In this document: positions 16,094 through 23,842 of the stretch, piece after piece | How the letters are laid out: each line of letters starts with the position of its first letter | How positions within the stretch are numbered: position 1 is the stretch's first letter | Source of the DNA: JBBQDZ01 sp038237515 | GTDB taxonomy: Bacteria; Actinomycetota; Thermoleophilia; Gaiellales; Gaiellaceae | Assembly (NCBI GenBank): GCA_038237515.1 | Contig: JBBRYP010000028.1 | Coordinates: 1-46,089 of the forward strand | Direction: 5' to 3' | DNA: 46,089 bases | Notes under the pieces: model-generated | What the model was told of the DNA's origin: nothing | What the model saw: only the letters and a program-made list of their open reading frames with translations | Database searches by the model: none | Position numbers and translations under genes: made by a program

Positions 16094-18484
16094 CTAGGCG
16101 GCCGGGCGCTGCAGCAGCCCGCCGCCGCCGAGCACCTGCTCGACGTCGGCCGCGTCCATCGGCCGACCGAAGTGGAAGCCCTGCCCGAAGCCGCAGCCGA
16201 GCTCGAGCAGCCGCTCCACCTGGATCGCCTCCTCGATGCCCTCGGCGACGACCCGCAGCTGGAAGCTCTCACCGAGGTCGACGATCGCACGGGGCAGAAC
16301 CGATTCCGCCGCCTCCGCCCCTCCGAGCCCGTCGACGAACGACTTGGCGATCTTGAGGATGTCGATCGGGAAGCGCCTCAAGTACTGGAGCGAGGAGTAG
16401 CCGGTGCCGAAGTCGTCGACGGCGAGCCGCAGCCCCAGCTTCTTCAGCCGCTCGAGTCGCCCGACCGTGGCCTCCGTGTCCTGCATCAGAACGGTCTCCG
16501 TGATCTCGAGGACGAGCCGCCGCGCGTCGAGCGAGGCCGCCTGAAGGGCGTCCGCCACGTCGGCGAGGAGCTCAGGCTGCTGGAGCTGCGCCCCTGAGAC
16601 GTTGACGCTGAGCGACATCTCTCCGAAACGCTCGTTCCAGCCCGCGACCTGCCGGCACGACTCACGGAGCACCCACTGGCCGAGCGGGAGGATGAGCCTC
16701 GTCTCTTCCGCGAGCGGGATGAACTCGCTCGGCGGGACGAGCCCGCGCCGCGGGTGCCGCCAGCGCGCGAGCGCCTCGAGGCCGACGATCGTGCCGGTGC
16801 GGAGCTCCACGATCGGCTGGTACTGGAGGTGCAGCTCGCCGCGCTCGAGCGCCCGCTGGAGGTCGACCTCGAGCTCGAGGCGCGCCACCACCGCCGTGTG
16901 CATCTCCTGGCGGAAGCGACGGTAGTGCCCCTTTCCGCGACTCTTCGCCTGGTACATGGCGAGGTCGGCATTCCGGAGGAGATCCTCGTCGCCGGACGAG
17001 CTGACGGCGATCCCGATGCTCGCGTGGACGAAGACGCGGCGGGAGCGGAGGGCGAACGGAGTGCGGAGCGCCGCCACGATCCGCTGGGCCACCTCCTCCG
17101 CGTCGGCCGGGGACTTCGTGCCCTCGAGCAGCATTGCGAACTCGTCGCCGCCGAAGCGCGCTGCCGTGTCGCCGGGGCGGATGCAGCTGTGCAGACGCCG
17201 AGCGACCGCGACGAGCAGCTCGTCGCCGGCCGCGTGGCCGAGGCTGTCGTTCACGCGCTTGAAGCCGTCGAGGTCGAGAAATAGCACCGCCGTCGTCAGC
17301 CCGCTGCGCGCACCCCTCGCGAGGGCCTGCTCGAGGCGGTCGAGAAAGAGCAGTCGATTCGGCAGTCCCGTGAGCGAGTCATGAAACGCCTGATGCACGG
17401 CGTCGTCGACCGTCTTCGCGTCCGTCAGGGCCAGGCTCGCGTGCTCGGCGAACGCGAGCAGGATCTCGCGATCTTCGTCGCTGTACCGCCGGCCGGCGCG
17501 GCAGGTCGAGATCATCAGGCTACCCTTGACCTCGCCCTTCTGGTGCACGGGCGCGGCCATCGCCGCCTGAAGGCCGTGCGTTGCGAAGGCGGCGATCGTT
17601 CCCGTGGCAGCGCTCTGGTAATTCTCCTCGATCACAAGGCGGTTCTCGGCGACGGCGCGCGCGCCGACACCGCCCCCGGTGTCGACCGCCACGGCGAGCA
17701 GGTCGCGCGAGACGCCGATGGACGCCGCAATCCGCCGGAGCATCCCGTCGCCCTCCTCCAGCAGGCGCAGCCCCACCATCTCGTCGCCGGTGAGCTCGAC
17801 CAGGCCGTTGACGATCGCGTCGAAGATCTCCTGGCGCTCGGCTCGACTCGAGATCAGCCTCTCGATCCGAGAGAGGCGCTCGAGCAGGCCCTGCCGCTCC
17901 TGGAGGCGGCGGACGAGCCGCTCGTTCTCGACCACCTGCGTCTCGCTCCAGGCGCGAAGCCGCCGTTCCTCGTCCACGACGTGCTGTGTGCGCAGCGTCA
18001 GCGCCAGTACGCGCGCCATCCCCCGCAGGAGATCGGCATCCGCGCCCGTGAAGGGCTCGCGTGCGATGCGCGCCACGAGCATTCGGCCCGTGGGGGCGTC
18101 CTCGAGCGGCGCGACGAGAAGGTATGCGGGGCCGAGACCCGGAAGGACGAGCTCGCCCGGCCCTCCGTCGGCGAGCGCCACCAGCTCGGCAGACGCGACG
18201 CTGTCGGGCGGAAAGCCGATCGAGGCCACGACTTCGGAAGCCACGACGACGGCTCCCGCCTCTGCATCGAGCATCTCCAGCGCGCGCTCGACCGCGTGCT
18301 GCGCAGCCTCTCCCGCATGGCCGACCGACGACAGGCCCGCGAGAAACTCGACGAGGTGCTGGGTCGACCAGGTCTCCTGCGGCGGGCGCACGAGTCGGCC
18401 GACCGCCGCGCTGGCTACGACGCTCGGGCTGAGCGCACGCTGACACGGCTCCCGCGCGTCACCCCTTCCAGGGACTCCCGGCAT
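16094..18484 (-). CDS. GAF-GAF-GGDEF-EAL cyclic-di-GMP enzyme
   Basis: A 796-residue cytoplasmic signalling protein. Two GAF-like sensor domains (about 45-170 and 210-358) precede a diguanylate cyclase domain with intact GGDEF (445-449) and an allosteric I-site RPGD (436-439). The phosphodiesterase domain has intact EAL (570-572), ETVLM, DDFGTGYSS, AEGIE and FGQGF motifs. One change is visible: the usual KID before SFV reads KIA. So it may synthesise c-di-GMP, degrade it, or switch between the two on a GAF signal. The ATG start has GGAG only one base away, so a different start is possible. It follows phzF on the same strand by 50 bp. Confidence 0.93.
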   Translation of the reverse strand: MPGVPGRGDAREPCQRALSPSVVASAAVGRLVRPPQETWSTQHLVEFLAGLSSVGHAGEAAQHAVERALEMLDAEAGAVVVASEVVASIGFPPDSVASAELVALADGGPGELVLPGLGPAYLLVAPLEDAPTGRMLVARIAREPFTGADADLLRGMARVLALTLRTQHVVDEERRLRAWSETQVVENERLVRRLQERQGLLERLSRIERLISSRAERQEIFDAIVNGLVELTGDEMVGLRLLEEGDGMLRRIAASIGVSRDLLAVAVDTGGGVGARAVAENRLVIEENYQSAATGTIAAFATHGLQAAMAAPVHQKGEVKGSLMISTCRAGRRYSDEDREILLAFAEHASLALTDAKTVDDAVHQAFHDSLTGLPNRLLFLDRLEQALARGARSGLTTAVLFLDLDGFKRVNDSLGHAAGDELLVAVARRLHSCIRPGDTAARFGGDEFAMLLEGTKSPADAEEVAQRIVAALRTPFALRSRRVFVHASIGIAVSSSGDEDLLRNADLAMYQAKSRGKGHYRRFRQEMHTAVVARLELEVDLQRALERGELHLQYQPIVELRTGTIVGLEALARWRHPRRGLVPPSEFIPLAEETRLILPLGQWVLRESCRQVAGWNERFGEMSLSVNVSGAQLQQPELLADVADALQAASLDARRLVLEITETVLMQDTEATVGRLERLKKLGLRLAVDDFGTGYSSLQYLRRFPIDILKIAKSFVDGLGGAEAAESVLPRAIVDLGESFQLRVVAEGIEEAIQVERLLELGCGFGQGFHFGRPMDAADVEQVLGGGGLLQRPAA

Positions 18485-18534
18485 GCTCCGAAGGTCGGCA
18501 GATCCGGGCAGCTGCTTTAGCCGCCGCGCGGCTG

Positions 18535-19380
18535 CTAGAGCCGAAATTCGCCGCGGGCGACGACCACTGCAGAGCCCCCGACCTCGACGCGCTCGAGCTG
18601 CTCCGAGGAGCCTTCCACACGCGCGTAGAGAGTCGAGGGGCGCCCGACCTCGGCGCCTTGCGAGATCTCGATCTCGTCGCCGAAGGCGATGCGTCCGTGA
18701 CGTGCGAGGTGGTACGCGAGCGGGCCGGCCGCGGAACCGGTCGCGGGATCCTCGGCGACGCCTCCGCCCGGTGCGAACATCCGGGTCTTCCAGTGCCGGC
18801 CTTCCCCCGCGCAGCAGTTGACGCCGAGCGCGGCGGGCAGCTTCGCGAGGCGGGTGAGATCCGGTTCGAGCGCCGCCACTTCGCCGGGCGAGCCGAGGCA
18901 GACGTAGACGTGGGCGATGCCGTTGTCGTAGACCTCGACCGGCAGCTCCGACGCCTGTACACCAAGCGCGGAGAGCAGCTCGCGTTCCTCGCCGTACGGC
19001 GCCACGCTCGGAAGCGGTTGCTCCATCCGCCCGAAGACGATCCGGGAGCCGTCCCGCTCGAGGCGCACGGGAACCGTGCCGCTTCCGGTCTCGAGGCGGA
19101 TCACGTCGAGCTGCAGCGGGCCTGCGAGAACGAACGCGGTGCCGAGCGTCGGGTGGCCCGCGAAAGGAACCTCGACGGCCGGCGTGAAGATCCGGATGCG
19201 GGCGTGCCCGTCCCGCTCCTTCGGCAGGACGAAGACGGTCTCGCTGTAGTTCAACTCCCTCGCGAGCGGCTGGAGCAGCTCTTCGGGCAGCTCACGGGCA
19301 TCGGTGAAGACTGCGAGCTGGTTCCCCTCGAGCGGCGTGTCGGTGAAGACGTCGGCGACGACGTACCGGAACGAGGTCAC
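18535..19380 (-). CDS. PhzF-family isomerase-like protein
   Basis: A 281-residue PhzF-fold protein (diaminopimelate-epimerase-like two-domain fold). It shows the N-terminal VADVFTDTPLEGNQLAVF, NYSETVFV with the catalytic Glu, PFAGHPTLGTAFVL and FAPGGGVAEDPATGSAAGPL, all typical. PhzF of phenazine synthesis isomerises dihydrohydroxyanthranilate, but there are no phenazine genes nearby, so this is one of the many orphan homologues of unknown substrate. GTG start with TAGAGT 6 nt upstream. Confidence 0.9.
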   Translation of the reverse strand: MTSFRYVVADVFTDTPLEGNQLAVFTDARELPEELLQPLARELNYSETVFVLPKERDGHARIRIFTPAVEVPFAGHPTLGTAFVLAGPLQLDVIRLETGSGTVPVRLERDGSRIVFGRMEQPLPSVAPYGEERELLSALGVQASELPVEVYDNGIAHVYVCLGSPGEVAALEPDLTRLAKLPAALGVNCCAGEGRHWKTRMFAPGGGVAEDPATGSAAGPLAYHLARHGRIAFGDEIEISQGAEVGRPSTLYARVEGSSEQLERVEVGGSAVVVARGEFRL

Positions 19381-19386
19381 ATTTCG

Positions 19387-19392
19387 ACTCTA
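19387..19392 (-). promoter_or_regulatory. Putative -10 box (TAGAGT) for the PhzF gene
   Basis: TAGAGT on the minus strand, 6 nt before the GTG at 19380, as for other leaderless genes here. Confidence 0.45.
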
Positions 19393-19417
19393 CCCGCGCC
19401 GTCACGTGGCTTCCTTC

Positions 19418-19423
19418 TACCCT
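19418..19423 (+). promoter_or_regulatory. Putative -10 box (TACCCT) for the secreted protein and flavoprotein pair
   Basis: TACCCT, 7 nt before the GTG at 19431. It diverges from the PhzF promoter within about 50 bp. Confidence 0.4.
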
Positions 19424-19430
19424 TTCGGGC

Positions 19431-19856
19431 GTGGCGAGGATCGTCCCGCTGCTCGCAGCCGCCGCCGTCACGCTCCTGTCGGTTGCCGCGACGACGGGCG
19501 CGTCGACCGCGCGACCGGCCTTCTCGTTCGGCCGCTCGGGCGGGAACATCGCGCGGTTCACCCTCGCGATCGCCACGGACGGGAAGGTGACCGCGACCGG
19601 GCGGGTCGAGCTGGCGGATCCGAGGCACCGGGTTCCTGCCGGGACCCTCCGCTCTCTCGTGGATCTTGCGTACGCCGTCCGTTTCTCCTCGCTTCCGGCG
19701 TCGATTCGCTGCCCCGGCGCTCTGCCCGATGTCGCGACCGATTTCGTCACGGTGCGCAATGCATTGGGTGCGACCACGGTCCGCGAGCATGGGAGCTGCA
19801 ATCCCCGTTTCCGGACGCTCTACGGCGCGCTCGTGCGTGCGGCCGCGGTTCGCTGA
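19431..19856 (+). CDS. Secreted protein of unknown function
   Basis: A 141-residue protein with a Sec signal peptide (residues 1-28, cleavage near AST-ARP). The mature part is a small beta-rich domain with two cysteines (IRCPGA and GSCNP) that could form a disulfide. I recognise no family. The GTG start follows a leaderless -10 box; its stop shares one base with the start of the flavoprotein gene (TGATG), so the two are co-translated. Confidence 0.65.
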   Translation: MARIVPLLAAAAVTLLSVAATTGASTARPAFSFGRSGGNIARFTLAIATDGKVTATGRVELADPRHRVPAGTLRSLVDLAYAVRFSSLPASIRCPGALPDVATDFVTVRNALGATTVREHGSCNPRFRTLYGALVRAAAVR

Positions 19857-20545
19857 TGGGCGCGGCTGGATCGAGCGGTGGCGGGGACTCGTACCACCCC
19901 GTCCCTCTCGATTTCGACCGGCTGCCCGCTGCTGAGCAGATCGAGCGTTCCCGCGAGTTCCTCGAGCTGATGCTCCGGCGGCGCTCGGTGCGCCGCTTCT
20001 CGCCCGAGCCCGTCGCGTGGGAGCTCGTCGAGAATGCAGTCCGCGTCGCCGGCACCGCACCGTCGGGGGCGAACCAGCAGCCGTGGAGCTTCGTCGTCGT
20101 CTCCGACGCCGACGTCAAGCAGCAGATCCGAGACGGTGCCGAGGCGGAGGAGTGGGCCGCCTACCACGGGCGGATGCCCGAGGAGTGGCAGCGCGCGATC
20201 GAGCCGATCGGCACCGACTGGGTGAAGCCTCACATCACGGAGGCGCCGTACGTGATCGTCGTCTTCGAGCAGGCCTACGGGCTCGACGGCGATCGCCAGT
20301 ACAAGCACTACTACGCCAAGGAGTCGGCCGGCATCGCCACGGGCTTCCTCCTCGCCGCGCTCCACGCCGCCGGCCTGGCCACCCTCTGCCACACGCCTTC
20401 GCCGATGGCGTTCCTCGGCCGGATCCTCGACCGGCCGAGGAACGAGCGGCCCTTCCTCCTCGTCCCGGTCGGCTACCCGGCCGAGGGCGCCGAGGTGCCG
20501 GACATCGAGAAGAAGGGGCTCGACCGGATCCTCGTGCGCCTCTAA
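19856..20545 (+). CDS. Nitroreductase-fold flavoprotein, iodotyrosine-deiodinase-like
   Basis: A 229-residue FMN enzyme. RRRSVRRFSPEPV, AGTAPSGANQQPWSF, a long APYVIVVFEQAYG region, HYYAKESAGIATGFLLAALH and LLVPVGYPAEGAEVPD align along their length with animal iodotyrosine deiodinase as I remember it. The lid motif retains a Glu (AEEW) and a Tyr (AAYHGRM) in the positions that grip iodotyrosine, but the following Lys pair of the animal enzyme reads Glu-Pro. It may therefore act on another halogenated or nitro-phenolic compound. FMN contacts (RRSVR; SG) are intact. Its co-translated partner is a secreted protein of unknown role. Confidence 0.82.
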   Translation: MGAAGSSGGGDSYHPVPLDFDRLPAAEQIERSREFLELMLRRRSVRRFSPEPVAWELVENAVRVAGTAPSGANQQPWSFVVVSDADVKQQIRDGAEAEEWAAYHGRMPEEWQRAIEPIGTDWVKPHITEAPYVIVVFEQAYGLDGDRQYKHYYAKESAGIATGFLLAALHAAGLATLCHTPSPMAFLGRILDRPRNERPFLLVPVGYPAEGAEVPDIEKKGLDRILVRL

Positions 20546-21448
20546 TTCGCGGTATGCGCGCGCTCGCTTTCCCGCAGGTGCTCGTGGATCAGGCGTACGA
20601 CCGTCGCGCCTTCGCCCACTGCCGAGGCGACGCGCTTGATCGAACCCTGCCGCACGTCGCCCGCTGCGAACACGCCGGGCATGCTCGTCTCGAGCGGCAA
20701 GGGTTCGCGGTCATGCTCCCAGGACACCCCAGGCTCCTCGAGAAGGTCGCGGCCAGTGAGCAGGTAGCCCTGCCCGTCGCGCGCGATCTCATCGGGGAGC
20801 CACTGTGTGTGCGGTTCGCCGCCGATCATGATGAAGAGCGCGGCCGCGCGGACACCTCCTCGAAGGTGTTGTTTGCGCGATCGGCAAGCTTGATGCATTC
20901 GCGCGTTCCGTCGCCGGCGCCGTCGACGACCTCCGTGCAGTGGCGCACGGCGACGTTCGGAGTGGACTCGATCGCGTCCACGAGGTAGGTCGACATCGAC
21001 TTCGCGACGCTGTCGCCCCGAATGAGCAGCGTTACCGCGCGAGCGTGCTGTGCGCGCGCGTAACTCGGTGCCGTCGAGCGGGTGAACCACTAGCGCTTTG
21101 CCGTCGCCCTCTGTCGCGACGATCCGAAACAGCTCGCAGTTCGGCTGCTGCTCCGTCGTCCACGAAGAGAGGTACCCGCTCATCGCGCGGTACATCATCT
21201 CGTCGTCCGTCCACGGCCTCACGAGGTGATAGTCGGCACGCCCGAGGGTCATGGCCTGCACTGCCGGACTCGTCGAGGAGTAGTCGCGATCGACCAGCAG
21301 GACACGCTTGGTACGCGGATGCAATTCGCGCGAACGCGGGAGGAGGCCGGAGGCGCCGTCGTCGACGAGGAGCAGCGCTACCGGCTCGTTCGCAGCGCCG
21401 AGCTCCCGTCCGACGAAACGAAGCCCGAGAACGGGCGGGGGTCTGGAC
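20542..21448 (-). pseudogene. Decayed response-regulator/thioredoxin-reductase fusion gene
   Basis: The fragments line up with the actinobacterial fused response regulator/thioredoxin-disulfide reductase. The remains of the receiver-like domain are VALLLVDDG, KRVLLVDRDYS and ADYHLVRPWTDDE. Then comes a short DGTELRAR piece, then in another frame VTLLIRGDSVAKSMSTYL to NNTFEEVSA (about 21030-20850), and finally the C-terminus ALFIMIGGEPHTQW and GVFAAGDVRQGSIKRVASAV. Frameshifts occur near 21035 and 20850. The central FAD-binding GxGxxG segment and the redox-active CxxC region are missing altogether, so it cannot be functional. Its 3' end overlaps the convergent flavoprotein gene by 4 bp. Confidence 0.8.
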
Positions 21449-22279
21449 TCAGCGAACAGCCGGCGGCGCGCCTTCGTCGAAGACGGCGCGGTCTGCCCGC
21501 GAGAGGCCGGCGAGGGCGTACGAGGAGTCTCCACCGGACAGCAGCTGGCGCGCGCCGGCGAGTAGCGCGCCGTAGGCTGCGCTCGCGAGGGCGCTGCCGG
21601 TAGATACCCGTCGCACCCCGAGCTCGCCGAGCTCGGCGACTGTAGGGCCGCCTGGAAGCGCCAGGACGTTCACGGGCGCGTCGACCGCTTCGACGACCGC
21701 GGCGATCTGCGCCGGGTCGGCGAGACCGGGTGCGTAGACGACGTCGGCCCCGGCCGCCCGGTACGAGATCAGGCGGGCGATCGTGTCCTCCAGGTCGACG
21801 CCGCCGTACAGGTGGTTCTCACCCCGGGCGGTCAGCACGATCGAATCGTCCTCGTGAGCGGCCTCGGCGGCGGCGGCGACCCGCTCGGCGGCCCGTCCGA
21901 CCTCCTCGATGCGCCTTGAGTCCGGGTCGTAGTCCTCGATCGAGCAGCCGGCGGCGCCGGCGTCGGCCAGCATGCGGACGGTCTCAGCTACTCCGGCGAG
22001 CGTCTCGGCGAAGCAGCGCTCGCTGTCGACCGAGAGCGGCAGGTCCGTGGCGGCGGCGAGCGAGGCCACGTGCTCGAGCAGCTCGGCCCGGGTGACGGTC
22101 TGGTCGGACTTGCCGAGGCTCCACGCGAGCCCGGCGCTCGTCGTAGCAAGCGCCTCGAAGCCCACGGAGGCGAGCAGCCGCGCGGAGCCGATGTCCCACG
22201 GGTTCGGCAGGACGAAGACCCGGTCGCGCAGGTGGAGCCGGCGGAAGAGCGCGCGGCGTTCGGCGAGATCGACCGGCAT
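21449..22279 (-). CDS. PEP-mutase/isocitrate-lyase superfamily enzyme
   Basis: A 276-residue TIM-barrel protein. FVLPNPWDIGSARLLASVG, AATTSAGLAWSLGKSD, PLSVDSERCF, AAGCSIEDYDPDSRRI and IVLTARGENHLYGG follow the PEP mutase/isocitrate lyase pattern (metal-binding Asp/Glu residues). The family includes oxaloacetate decarboxylases, 2-methylisocitrate lyases and carboxyphosphonoenolpyruvate mutase; the catalytic Cys loop of isocitrate lyases (KKCGH) is absent, and no partner genes are present, so the substrate cannot be named. ATG start with TAGGCT 6 nt upstream. Confidence 0.85.
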   Translation of the reverse strand: MPVDLAERRALFRRLHLRDRVFVLPNPWDIGSARLLASVGFEALATTSAGLAWSLGKSDQTVTRAELLEHVASLAAATDLPLSVDSERCFAETLAGVAETVRMLADAGAAGCSIEDYDPDSRRIEEVGRAAERVAAAAEAAHEDDSIVLTARGENHLYGGVDLEDTIARLISYRAAGADVVYAPGLADPAQIAAVVEAVDAPVNVLALPGGPTVAELGELGVRRVSTGSALASAAYGALLAGARQLLSGGDSSYALAGLSRADRAVFDEGAPPAVR

Positions 22280-22285
22280 GGTCGT

Positions 22286-22291
22286 AGCCTA
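22286..22291 (-). promoter_or_regulatory. Putative -10 box (TAGGCT) for the PEP-mutase-like gene
   Basis: TAGGCT on the minus strand, 6 nt before the ATG at 22279. Confidence 0.45.
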
Positions 22292-22485
22292 GGCTCGTCG
22301 GCCTCCTGCCGCTCGTCTACCACCCCAACCGATCCAGCTGTCCGAGGAAGTGACCGCCGGTGTCGATCCGCGCCCACGCGGCTGGTCGACGAGCATCGAG
22401 GACTGGCGGACGCCCTCGGCGGGACGCCTCGCGCGGCTCGCGCAGGGCAGTCGGCCGGACGGGGGCCGTTCCACTCGCCTCGGCA

Positions 22486-22491
22486 TAGAAT
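22486..22491 (+). promoter_or_regulatory. Putative -10 box (TAGAAT) of the decayed VOC gene
   Basis: TAGAAT lies 6 nt before the GTG at 22498. The promoter outlived the gene it served. Confidence 0.45.
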
Positions 22492-22497
22492 CGACTC

Positions 22498-22733
22498 GTG
22501 GCCAGCGCACGGTACCGCTTCTCGCAAGCCGTGATCTCGCGGCTGCCGGTCCGCGAGCGGCCGGAAGCTGCTTCTTGTACGTCGAGGAAGCCGGCGCTAT
22601 CTACGCGGAATGGCAGGCAAAGGCTGCAGCCCCGGCACGAATAGAGCCGCCCGTGGACCAGGACTACGGCATGCGAACGTTCACGCTGTTCGACCTGCAC
22701 GGCAACGAAGTACGCGTGGAATCGCCTGTCTGA
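22498..22733 (+). pseudogene. Decayed VOC (glyoxalase/bleomycin-resistance fold) gene
   Basis: The 5' part from GTG 22498 reads ASARYRFSQAVISRLPVRER, the usual first beta strand of a VOC protein. About 60 bp later the reading continues in another frame as SCFLYVEEAGAIYAEWQAKA and ends DYGMRTFTLFDLHGNEVRV, a typical C-terminal VOC module. The middle, about 45 residues in normal members, is gone and the join is out of frame (near 22565). The remnant is therefore about 77 codons against about 120-130. Non-functional. Confidence 0.72.
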
Positions 22734-22770
22734 AACGGCAACTTCGCCAACCCCTCCCGACCCCACCTCC

Positions 22771-23160
22771 GTGCGCGTCCACCTCGTCCGCCACGCCGAG
22801 GCGGCGCCGGGGGAGCCCGACGAGCTGCGGCCGCTGACCGCCTCCGGCCTCGCGGCTGCACGGGCGCTCGGGCGCCGGCTCGCAACCGAGGCGCACGTGG
22901 AGGTCGTCATCACCAGCCCGCTCCTTCGCGCCCGCCAGACCGCCGCGTCGATCGCACGCGCGTGCGGCGTCGAGTCGGTAGTCGACGACCGGATTGCGCC
23001 GGGCGCGACGGCGGCCGAGCTGCGGCTCGCCGTCGCCGGCCGCGGCGCCGAGGTGGTGGTCGTCGGTCACCAGCCCGACTGCGGCCGCCTCGTGGCGGAG
23101 CTCACCCGCGGCGCGGAGCCGCCGTTCCCACCCGCCGGTGTGGCGATCGTCGAACTCTAG
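22771..23160 (+). CDS. SixA-type histidine phosphatase
   Basis: A 129-residue histidine phosphatase. VHLVRHAEA holds the catalytic RH(A), ITSPLLRARQTA the second Arg, and VVVVGHQPDCG the second catalytic His. The short length and RHA (instead of RHG) are typical of SixA, which dephosphorylates phosphohistidine on signalling proteins in enterobacteria; here the target is unknown. GTG start with no clear ribosome binding site, 38 bp after the VOC relic. Confidence 0.87.
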   Translation: MRVHLVRHAEAAPGEPDELRPLTASGLAAARALGRRLATEAHVEVVITSPLLRARQTAASIARACGVESVVDDRIAPGATAAELRLAVAGRGAEVVVVGHQPDCGRLVAELTRGAEPPFPPAGVAIVEL

Positions 23161-23197
23161 GTTCCCAGATGCCTCAGGAACGCAGCTTGCAGGCGTG

Positions 23198-23821
23198 TCA
23201 GGCGTCCCGGCTCGGCTCTCCGGACACGCCCTCTGCTCGCTCAGGCCCCGCGGCACCCTCGGCAGCTTCGGCTTCGAGCGTGCGCTCCAGGCGCCTGTAC
23301 CACCGCGCCATGAACTCGAGGAAGGCGATTCCGTACTCGAGCGCGAGTGAGGGGTACCGCCCCTCCTCCGCGGCGCCCGCCCGCGCGCGCGGCGCCAGGT
23401 TGGCCCGGAAGAAGGCGAGGTCGGCCTCGGCCTCCCTCCTCGAGGCTCGGACGTTATCCAGGACCTCCGCGGGGCTGAGGAGACCGCCGAAGAACAGCTT
23501 GAGGAGCCCCTCGTCTCGGTACTGGAACTCGGGGGGCTCGCCGCTCGTCAGCCATTCGTGCAGGGCCTGCTCGCCCGCTTCCGTCAGGCGGTAGGCGACC
23601 TTCCTCCTCGCGGTCTCCGCGTCCGGGAGGGCCTCGACGAGGCCCGCCCCCTGCAGGCGCCGCAGCTCCGGGTAGATCTGGCCGTAGCTCGCGCCCCAGA
23701 AGAACCGCGTCGCCTGCTCCACGGTCGTCTTGATCTCGTAGCCTGTGCTCGCTCCCGCACGCAGCAGGCCGAGGATCACTCGTGCTGTCGGACTGAGGGT
23801 TGACATATCTCCCAGATGCAT
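23198..23821 (-). CDS. PadR-family transcriptional regulator
   Basis: A 207-residue winged-helix repressor. LSPTARVILGLLRAGASTGY is the PadR N-terminus, QIYPELRRLQGAGLVEA the recognition helix, then RKVAYRLTEAGEQALHEWL the wing; the rest is a long helical dimerisation domain. It is divergent from the ABC exporter and probably represses it and itself, releasing on a drug-like ligand. Two ATGs are possible, 23821 and 23806; the second, starting MSTLSPTAR, fits the family better, and one operator half lies between them. Confidence 0.9.
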   Translation of the reverse strand: MHLGDMSTLSPTARVILGLLRAGASTGYEIKTTVEQATRFFWGASYGQIYPELRRLQGAGLVEALPDAETARRKVAYRLTEAGEQALHEWLTSGEPPEFQYRDEGLLKLFFGGLLSPAEVLDNVRASRREAEADLAFFRANLAPRARAGAAEEGRYPSLALEYGIAFLEFMARWYRRLERTLEAEAAEGAAGPERAEGVSGEPSRDA

Positions 23822-23829
23822 ATTAACCT
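23800..23829 (+). promoter_or_regulatory. Putative promoter of the ABC exporter (TTGACA / TAACCT)
   Basis: TTGACA (23800-23805) and TAACCT (23824-23829) are separated by 18 bp, upstream of the ATG at 23843. The first operator fills the spacer and the second covers the likely start of transcription. Confidence 0.55.
23807..23817. promoter_or_regulatory. Operator 1 (ATCTCCCAGAT) in the padR/ABC intergenic region
   Basis: ATCT-CCC-AGAT is an inverted repeat, repeated exactly at 23830-23840, 23 bp apart centre to centre (about two helical turns). PadR is the obvious binder. Confidence 0.6.
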
Positions 23830-23840
23830 ATCTCCCAGAT
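23830..23840. promoter_or_regulatory. Operator 2 (ATCTCCCAGAT) next to the ABC start codon
   Basis: Second identical copy of ATCTCCCAGAT. It ends two bases before the ATG of the ABC ATPase, so bound repressor would block both transcription and the start region. Confidence 0.6.
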
Positions 23841-23842
23841 AG

